A DNA stretch of 64,000 bases from Streptomyces sp. P9-A4 (lineage in GTDB: Bacteria > Actinomycetota > Actinomycetes > Streptomycetales > Streptomycetaceae). The position numbers and the translations under genes are program-made. This document shows, piece by piece, positions 58,787 through 64,000 of this stretch; within the stretch, counting starts at the first letter, position 1; every line of letters starts with the position of its first letter. The stretch is from contig NZ_JAZIFY010000002.1 in the NCBI RefSeq assembly GCF_036634195.1, positions 124,001 to 188,000 on the forward strand. The letters run 5' to 3'. Under the pieces are notes generated by a model. It was not told where the DNA came from. It worked only from the letters and a program-made list of their open reading frames with translations, and made no database searches.

Positions 58787-59506
58787 ATGAGCACCGTCAC
58801 CACCACCGAGGCGACCGACCCGACGGGCGAGCCGACCGACCTGAAGAGCGCCCCGACCAGTACCGGGAACGACCGGCGCACCAACCGTCGGCGCACCGTC
58901 AAGCGCACCCTCGGCATCACCGCCCTCACCCTCGCCGTCGCCGCGGCCGGCGGGTACTTCTGGCTGGACGCCACGTCCGACGTCCGCAACCTCGGCCAGA
59001 CCGACTGCACCGCCGTCATCCCCGCCGTCACCGCCACCCCGGCCGGCACGCCCACCACCGACGATCACCGTGCCGTCTGCGACACCATCCGCGCTCTCAC
59101 CGACGCCTGGGGCCGGGGCGACGCCACCGCGTACGGCGAACAGTTCACCGTCGACGCCACCTACACCACCTACGTCGGCACCCACTACCAGGGCCGCCGC
59201 GACATCGCCGACGCCCACCGCGCCCTGTTCGACGGATTCGTCAAGGACACCAAGCTCGCCGACTCCTTCCTCGGCGTCCGCTTCTACGGGCCGGACACCG
59301 CCGTCGTCACCAGCCGCGGCGACACCTACAAGGGCGGTACGCCCAAGAAGCCGTCCGAGCTGACCAAGACGCAGTCCTACACGCTGGTCCGCCAGAGCGA
59401 CCACAGCTGGCGCATCGCCTCCTTCCACAACACCCAGCGCCAGAACGTGATGGAGCGGCTCTCCTTCCTCTGGGACTCGGCGACCATGCCCGAGGCCGAG
59501 AAGTGA
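58787..59506 (+). CDS. SgcJ/EcaC-like (SnoaL fold) protein with N-terminal membrane anchor
   Basis: 239 residues from ATG 58787, preceded by GGGGAG; an ATG at 58772 is in frame. Residues 1-50 are charged, then a hydrophobic helix (TLGITALTLAVAAAGGYFWL) anchors the protein. The NTF2-like domain follows: ALTDAWGRGDATAYGEQFTV, DATYTTYVGTHYQGRRDIAD and DHSWRIASFHNTQRQNVMER. This fold is found in polyketide cyclases and in proteins of unknown role. The next gene is a close soluble paralogue. Confidence 0.85.
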   Translation: MSTVTTTEATDPTGEPTDLKSAPTSTGNDRRTNRRRTVKRTLGITALTLAVAAAGGYFWLDATSDVRNLGQTDCTAVIPAVTATPAGTPTTDDHRAVCDTIRALTDAWGRGDATAYGEQFTVDATYTTYVGTHYQGRRDIADAHRALFDGFVKDTKLADSFLGVRFYGPDTAVVTSRGDTYKGGTPKKPSELTKTQSYTLVRQSDHSWRIASFHNTQRQNVMERLSFLWDSATMPEAEK

Positions 59507-59585
59507 CCGACCGGCTCCGCCCGCACACTGGCACCCCGCGCCTGCACGCCACCACCGCCGCACACCCCACCCGGAGGACGGCACG

Positions 59586-60065
59586 ATGACCGCCAACCAC
59601 CACACCACCGACCCCCGCGCGACCGACGCGGCCGCGATCCGCGCCCTGCTGGAGCGCGGCGCCGCAGCCTGGGCCGACGGCGACGGCACCGCGTACGGCG
59701 CCTGCTTCACCGAGGACGCCACCGACGTCACCTACGTCGGCACCGTCTACCACGGCGGCAAGGAGATCGGCCGCGCTCACCAGGCCCTGTTCGACAGCTT
59801 CCTCAAGGGCACCCGGCTGATCCTCGACATCACCGACCTGCGCTTCTACGGCACCGGCGCGGCTGTGGTCGTCACCCGCGGCGACGTCCGCAAGGGCGGC
59901 ACCCCGAAGCAGGACGGCAAGCAGAGCAAGCTCGCCACGTACACGGTAGTGCGCGAGGCCGACGGCCGGTGGCGGATCGCCGCCGTCCAGAAGACCCAGC
60001 GCAAGCCCCTGATGGAGGCCGTCTCCTTCCGCTTCCAGCCGGCCACCCGACCCACCGCGAACTGA
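59586..60065 (+). CDS. SgcJ/EcaC-like (SnoaL fold) protein, soluble paralogue
   Basis: 159 residues. It aligns by eye along its length with the domain of the preceding gene (ALLERGAAAWADGDGTAYGA, VTYVGTVYHGGKEIGRAHQA, GRWRIAAVQKTQRKPLMEAV) but lacks the membrane anchor. A recent tandem duplication is likely. An AGGACGGCACG sequence precedes the ATG. It is probably co-transcribed with the SDR gene 12 nt downstream, under MarR control. Confidence 0.87.
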   Translation: MTANHHTTDPRATDAAAIRALLERGAAAWADGDGTAYGACFTEDATDVTYVGTVYHGGKEIGRAHQALFDSFLKGTRLILDITDLRFYGTGAAVVVTRGDVRKGGTPKQDGKQSKLATYTVVREADGRWRIAAVQKTQRKPLMEAVSFRFQPATRPTAN

Positions 60066-60077
60066 GACGCAGCCATC

Positions 60078-60857
60078 ATGACCACCACCCAGCCGACCGC
60101 CGCGACACTCCGGCCGTCCGACACCGCCCACCGCCCCACCGCCCTGGTCACCGGAGCCAGCGCCGGCATCGGCCGCGCCTTCGCCCGCCGCCTGGCCGCG
60201 AGCGGCCACCGGGTGATCGCCGTCGCCCGGAACGAGGAGCGACTCCAAGCCCTGATGGCCGACCTCGGCCCCGGCCACGACCACCTGGCCGCCGACCTCG
60301 GCGACCCCGACGGCCTCCACAAGGCCGCCCAACTCCTTGCCGACCGACGCGTCCACCTCCTGGTCAACAACGTGGGAACCGCCACCACCGGCCCTTTCGC
60401 CACGACCCCACTCACCCACGCCCACGAGATGCTGCGCCTCAACTGCGAGGCCCTCGTCACCCTCTCCCACGCCTTCCTCGCCCAGGCCCGCCCCGGCGAC
60501 GCCCTGCTGAACGTCTCCTCCACCCTTGGCCACACCCCGCTGCCGGACCTCGCCGTCTACAGCGCCACCAAGGCGTTCGTCACCGCCTTCTCCGAGGCAC
60601 TCTGGTCCGAGCTCCGGGCATCCGGCATCCACGTCCTCGCGCTCTGCCCGGGCATGACCGCCACCGAGTCGCAGTCGCACGACGAAGCACCGGCCGCCCT
60701 GGTGCAGACCCCCGAGCAGGTCGTCGACACCGCCCTACGCGCCCTGCGCCGCCGCAGCCGCCCCACGGTCGTGCCCGGCACGGCCAACCGCCTCCTCCTC
60801 GCCGCCGCCCGCACCCTCCCCCGCCACCGCACACTCACCGCCCTCGCCCGCACCTGA
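60078..60857 (+). CDS. Short-chain dehydrogenase/reductase
   Basis: 259 residues with the classical SDR motifs: TGASAGIG cofactor loop (about 25-32), NNVG, the catalytic Ser in LLNVSSTLGHT and YSATK (Tyr/Lys). The residue after strand 2 is Arg (VIAVARNEERL), which suggests NADP(H). The C-terminal helix region (TVVPGTANRLLLAAARTL) is longer and hydrophobic, as in fatty-acid or steroid-active members. It is the last gene of the MarR-linked operon. Confidence 0.9.
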   Translation: MTTTQPTAATLRPSDTAHRPTALVTGASAGIGRAFARRLAASGHRVIAVARNEERLQALMADLGPGHDHLAADLGDPDGLHKAAQLLADRRVHLLVNNVGTATTGPFATTPLTHAHEMLRLNCEALVTLSHAFLAQARPGDALLNVSSTLGHTPLPDLAVYSATKAFVTAFSEALWSELRASGIHVLALCPGMTATESQSHDEAPAALVQTPEQVVDTALRALRRRSRPTVVPGTANRLLLAAARTLPRHRTLTALART

Positions 60858-61215
60858 ACCACCCGCACAAACGCGAAACAGGCCGGATCTCCGAGCAGCC
60901 CAAGACACCGGCCGAGCGGTAGTCCGGCAGGCCGCCGCGGAGGCGACGGCACCATCCCAAGGCGCTCCCCTACCGCTGCTCGAGGGACGCATGGACGGGG
61001 ATGAACGACGAGCCGGCCAGCGGGCTCACCAACGTCATATACCGGGGCGAACAGTACGAGGACGACGCGCATGCGCAGTTCGGTGGCGAGCGGATCGCGC
61101 AGTACGGCGTCGACGGACCGCACGGCTGGCTCAAACCTTGCGCTGGCCGAGGCAGCCGCCCGCGAGGCCGGGGGCCAGGCAAAGGGGCCCCGGCCTCGCC
61201 TCATGGCCTGACCTT
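60858..61215. other. Intergenic region before the VOC transposon
   Basis: About 360 bases. A frame near 61001 (NDEPASGLTNVIYRGEQYED) is open on the plus strand and a matching antisense frame is open on the minus strand. Neither is recognised, and both are probably chance. No hairpin terminator stands out. Confidence 0.4.
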
Positions 61216-61322
61216 AATGAAGCTCCGCCATCTTGAAGTAGCTGTTCAGGGGTCTGGTGTGACGTTGTTCCGGGGTGCTCGTGCTGGTCGTGGGCGGAAG
61301 TCTGGGGTGTAGATCGTCAGGC
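61216..61322 (+). repeat. Left 107-bp terminal inverted repeat
   Basis: Matches the reverse complement of 63207-63313 with about eight mismatches, four of them clustered near 61264-61270. The outermost 24 bases are identical. Confidence 0.85.
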
Positions 61323-61380
61323 AGGGCGGGTTTGCGGATTCCCGCCCGTCGTCGAGCGGGCCGCTCCTACGATCCGGCGC

Positions 61381-61836
61381 ATGATGGACCCCGAGGTGCT
61401 GAAGCGGATCACCGCGCGACGTGCAGAGCTGGACGAACTCGAAGAACAACTGGCCAAGCAGCTGGCGGAGGTGCGGGCCGAGCGGGACGAGCTCGCCGTG
61501 GCCGAGCGGGTATTGCAGCGGATGAGCGAACAGATCGCTAACGAACGAGCCGAGGCCGGGTCGCCGGTCGTTCACGTGGCCGGTCGGGCGGTGCGACTGG
61601 TCCCGGACCGTGGTCCGGGGGTGGCTGAGTCCGCACTGCCGGCGGAGTACCAGCGCATCCTGGCCACCGTGCGGCAGGCCGCCGGCCCGGTCGCAACCCG
61701 GCAGATCGGCGAGATGCTGGGCCTGGACACCGGGGTGCGAGGCAAGCTGGAGCCGCTGCGCGGGAAGCTGACGAAGCTGGCCGACCGCGGCTGGCTGCAC
61801 AAACTGCCCGACGGACGGTTCACCATCCGCGCATGA
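61381..61836 (+). CDS. Transposon accessory protein: coiled coil plus winged helix
   Basis: 151 residues. Residues 10-60 form a charged coiled coil (ITARRAELDELEEQLAKQLA, EVRAERDELAVAERVLQRMS). The C-terminal 70 residues look like a winged helix (VATRQIGEMLGLDTGVRGKL, TKLADRGWLHKLPDGRF). Its stop overlaps the transposase start (ATGA at 61833-61836), so the two are co-translated. It may bind the long terminal repeats or regulate the transposase. I know no characterised homologue. Confidence 0.75.
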   Translation: MMDPEVLKRITARRAELDELEEQLAKQLAEVRAERDELAVAERVLQRMSEQIANERAEAGSPVVHVAGRAVRLVPDRGPGVAESALPAEYQRILATVRQAAGPVATRQIGEMLGLDTGVRGKLEPLRGKLTKLADRGWLHKLPDGRFTIRA

Positions 61837-62714
61837 CGCGTAACCGGGGTGCCCCCGGCGGCCGTTGGAATTGTGTGACGAAAACCAAAGAGCACGCCGG
61901 GGACACCTTGTCCCTGGTCTACCAGTGCCGCCTGCCGCTGTCCACGCACACCGTCAACCACCTCGCCGACCTGCTGCGACGCCACTTGAAGGCGATACGG
62001 TCGAGGTGGCGGACACTGTCGCCCGGGAGGATCGCGGTGATCGTCCTGGCCTTGCTGCGGCACGACCAGCGCCTGGCCGACATGGCCAGCGGCAACGACG
62101 TCTCCGCCACCACCGTCCGCCGCTGGCGAGACGAGCTGATCGCCCTGCTCGCCGCGAAGGCCCCGCGCCTGGACCGCGCCCTGAAGAAGATCGCACGGCG
62201 GGGCGGGGAGGTCGTCCTGATCGACGGCACCCTCATCCCCACCCAGCGCCGCACCGGGACGGCGAACCTGCCCAACTACTCCGGCAAACACCACCGCCAC
62301 GGCCTGCACGTCCTCGCCCTCACTGACGAGCGCGGCCGCCTGATCTGGATCTCCGCCGCCCGGCCCGGCCGCACCCACGACATCACCGCCGCCCGCCGCG
62401 ACCACATCCTCGACCATCTCCGCGCCGCCGGCCTGGGCGCCCTGGCCGACCTCGGCTTCATCGGCCTGGACGACGATCCGGACGACCCCGTGGTCGTCAC
62501 CGGCTTCAAGGCCACCCGCGCCCACAAGCTCAACCCCGCCGAGAAACAAGCCAACCGGGTCCTGGCCGCCGGACGCGTCCCCGCCGAACGCGGCTTTGCC
62601 CACCTGAAGAACTGGCGGATCCTCACCAAGCTCCGTACTGACCCCGCCCGCGCCACCCACCTGTTTCGCGCGGTGCTCGTCCTGACGAACATCGAGGCCA
62701 CTACCGACAACTGA
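61833..62714 (+). CDS. IS5-family transposase (DDE_Tnp_4 type)
   Basis: 293 residues. A helix-turn-helix (DMASGNDVSATTVRRWRDEL) precedes the DDE domain: GGEVVLIDGTLIPTQRR (first Asp), LADLGFIGLDDDPDDPVVV (second Asp) and RVPAERGFAHLKNWRILTKL (Glu). It is intact and coupled to the accessory gene. The ATG overlaps the accessory stop; coding character is clear from about residue 15. Confidence 0.85.
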   Translation: MTRNRGAPGGRWNCVTKTKEHAGDTLSLVYQCRLPLSTHTVNHLADLLRRHLKAIRSRWRTLSPGRIAVIVLALLRHDQRLADMASGNDVSATTVRRWRDELIALLAAKAPRLDRALKKIARRGGEVVLIDGTLIPTQRRTGTANLPNYSGKHHRHGLHVLALTDERGRLIWISAARPGRTHDITAARRDHILDHLRAAGLGALADLGFIGLDDDPDDPVVVTGFKATRAHKLNPAEKQANRVLAAGRVPAERGFAHLKNWRILTKLRTDPARATHLFRAVLVLTNIEATTDN

Positions 62715-62762
62715 TCTCTACCGCAGGTAGCCCACGATCAGCACATGCCCTCCGGAACAGCG

Positions 62763-63131
62763 TCACCGGGCCGGGATCGGCTGAGTGAGGTTCACCGGGT
62801 TGCCGTCGGGGTCCTGGACGTGGGCGACGCGCTGTCCCCACGGCATGTCGTTGGGGCCGCTGCGGACCGAGCCGCCCAGCGCCGCCACCCGGCCGAGCGT
62901 CTCGTCGACGTCGTCGACACCGATGCTGAGCAGGATCCGCGACGCCGCCCCAGTCCCCGGGTCCGCCTTGGCCACCAGCCCGAGGTCGGTGTCGCCGATG
63001 CGCAAGCCGAGGTAGAAGAACGGGCCTTCCGCCGGTACCCGAAAGATCTCCTCAGCGCCGAACAATTTCGTATAGAAGCCGATCAGAACGTCAAGGTCGG
63101 CAGACAGGATCACTGGCTGGATGGTGGACAT
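62763..63131 (-). CDS. VOC-family (glyoxalase/bleomycin-resistance-like) protein, transposon passenger
   Basis: 122 residues from ATG 63131 (STIQPVILSADLDVLIGFYT). It has the single-module VOC pattern: KLFGAEEIFRVPAEGPFFYL near the first strand set and MPWGQRVAHVQDPDGNPVNL at the end, with His and Glu/Asp metal-ligand candidates. It lies inside the terminal repeats, opposite to the transposase, and is therefore cargo. VOC proteins include antibiotic-binding and detoxifying enzymes, so a resistance-like role is possible but not shown. Confidence 0.85.
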   Translation of the reverse strand: MSTIQPVILSADLDVLIGFYTKLFGAEEIFRVPAEGPFFYLGLRIGDTDLGLVAKADPGTGAASRILLSIGVDDVDETLGRVAALGGSVRSGPNDMPWGQRVAHVQDPDGNPVNLTQPIPAR

Positions 63132-63206
63132 GGCACTCCTGTCGAGAACGGTCGTGTCGCTGGGTAGACCGTTCGAGGACGGTGAACTCATCGGCACAAC
63201 CACCCC

Positions 63207-63313
63207 GCCGGACGATCTACACCCCAGGCTTCCGCCCACGACCAGCACGAGCACCCCGAAACGGGGTCACACCAGACCCCTGACCAGCCACTTCAAGATG
63301 GCGGAGCTTCATT
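63207..63313 (-). repeat. Right 107-bp terminal inverted repeat
   Basis: Reverse-complement partner of 61216-61322, ending CGGAGCTTCATT and followed directly by CCTT. Confidence 0.85.
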
Positions 63314-63332
63314 CCTTGCATGCGCAGCCGAA

Positions 63333-63803
63333 GTGGCTCGCCTGCTGGACCTTGAGGCCGCGGCCGACATGCCTGAAGACCGACGTGCGCGGCACCTGGC
63401 CGGAGCCGCACGAAGGTCACTGCTGGAACGCGCCACCCTGCCCGAGGAGTTCTTCCATCCGCTGATGGCTGCTGCTGTCTACGACCCGGATCCGAGCTTC
63501 TGCCGCTGGTTCGTCGAGCCGGCGCTCTACGCATTCGGACGGCGCAGGGTCATGACAGCATTGCTCGGCTATCTCCGCACGGGCACAACCGCGGAGCAAG
63601 CAGGTGCCCGGCGCGCCTGGTACTGCGCCCACCTGCCACTACGCGCTGACCGGTCACCGGCCTACGCGCCCCGCGGAAGTCGCGAACCGGCCCTGGATGA
63701 AGTGGACGACGTGGTGAACCAGTGGCGGAAGTCGTCCAGTACCCAGCAGCGTGATCACAGTGCCTCAGAGAGCCACAGGGGCCCTCGTCAGGCGTTCTCC
63801 TGA
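63333..63803 (+). pseudogene. Fragment of a conserved Streptomyces protein
   Basis: Begins at a GTG 20 nt after the transposon. The middle (LPEEFFHPLMAAAVYDPDPS, FCRWFVEPALYAFGRRRVMT, ALLGYLRTGTTAEQAGARRA) looks like a common actinobacterial protein with HEAT-like helices that I know only as hypothetical. In such proteins more sequence precedes this part and a longer C-terminal part follows. Here the end (QWRKSSSTQQRDHSASESHR) looks foreign. The gene is probably truncated at both ends. Confidence 0.55.
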
Positions 63804-63820
63804 GCTGCGACACTCTGTGC

Positions 63821-64000
63821 GTGAGCTATCCCGCGCCAGACCAGCTGTCCTCCGCCGAACGCGCCTTCATGATCAACGCCACCGAGATCGACATCCTCCC
63901 CGGTGTTTGGGGTGACCTCGACGAGCCGCTGGTCTCAGGGCCTGCCTCGGCTCTCGTCCCGATCCTCCTCCCCCTCGTCGACAGAGGATGGATCGAAGTG
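63821..64000 (+). CDS. Unknown protein, 3' end beyond window
   Basis: GTG 63821 opens a frame that stays open to the window edge (SYPAPDQLSSAERAFMINAT, EIDILPGVWGDLDEPL, LVPILLPLVDRGWIEV). Codon bias is normal for the organism. The segment looks like the N-terminal helical part of a small regulatory or hypothetical protein. The family is not recognised. Confidence 0.55.
   Translation, partial: MSYPAPDQLSSAERAFMINATEIDILPGVWGDLDEPLVSGPASALVPILLPLVDRGWIEV

Larger units (their letters stand above)
61216..63313. mobile_element. 2.1-kb IS5-like transposon with 107-bp terminal repeats carrying a VOC gene
   Basis: Ends at 61216-61322 and 63207-63313 are inverted repeats that agree at about 99 of 107 positions (AATGAAGCTCCGCCATCTTG...). 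CCTT lies directly outside both ends (61212-61215 and 63314-63317), consistent with a 4-bp target duplication. Inside are a winged-helix accessory gene, a transposase and a VOC-family gene in the opposite direction. The terminal repeats are far longer than usual for IS5. Confidence 0.8.

Overview
The window has very high GC with strong third-position G/C bias, and it carries a conservon-type sensor kinase, many Actinobacteria-specific protein families and frequent GTG/TTG starts with ATGA overlaps. This is typical of Streptomyces. The number of insertion elements, broken genes and orphan fragments suggests an accessory region such as a chromosome arm or plasmid. No tRNA, rRNA or CRISPR array was seen.

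Layout. 1-2.8 kb: end of a cvnAB-type conservon (minus strand). 3.3-20.2 kb: a large putative biosynthetic or modification locus. It starts with a tightly overlapped operon (two proteins of unknown function, a class I methyltransferase, a small unknown protein and a B12-binding radical SAM enzyme). It continues with a nucleotidyltransferase, an aldo/keto reductase, an endonuclease/exonuclease/phosphatase-fold protein holding a (CTG)15 repeat, an ABC exporter, a protein with three Nudix domains, an isoaspartyl-methyltransferase-like protein, another methyltransferase, a Nudix-kinase fusion and a methyltransferase-Nudix-FxLD-type methyltransferase fusion. It ends in a kinase gene cut off by a decayed integrase. 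21.5-24.4 kb: an element with 53-bp inverted repeats that carries a pentapeptide-repeat membrane protein and a helix-turn-helix protein. 24.4-27.8 kb: two IS5-type elements around a zinc-ribbon protein, then a 5'-truncated tandem Nudix gene.

28.05-38.34 kb: an approximately 10.3-kb Tn554-like element with three overlapping tyrosine recombinases and a small fourth protein, carrying metal-related cargo (ArsR remnant, secreted protein, ArsP-like permease, second GFA gene). It has split a GFA-family gene whose halves lie on either side. 39-47.7 kb: a truncated ISL3 transposase, an Lrp-controlled M20 hydrolase/MFS pair, a protein lacking its expected S1 domain, a DUF3237 gene and another IS5 element. 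47.8-53.1 kb: a phytanoyl-CoA-dioxygenase-like gene, a TetR/amidase divergent pair with a clear operator, and DUF6204 and DUF2087 genes among gene fragments. 53.6-55.4 kb: a second copy of the 24.4-kb IS (inverted, with a premature stop) between fragments of a phytase-like esterase and an MFS transporter. 55.5-58.0 kb: an apparently complete group II intron. 58.2-60.9 kb: a MarR regulator divergent from two SgcJ-like proteins and an SDR. 61.2-63.3 kb: a 2.1-kb transposon with 107-bp terminal repeats carrying a VOC protein. The last gene runs off the end.

At least nine genes are broken by one- or two-base changes, mostly in or beside short C/G-rich runs. They may be true pseudogenes or consensus errors, and this should be settled before function is inferred.
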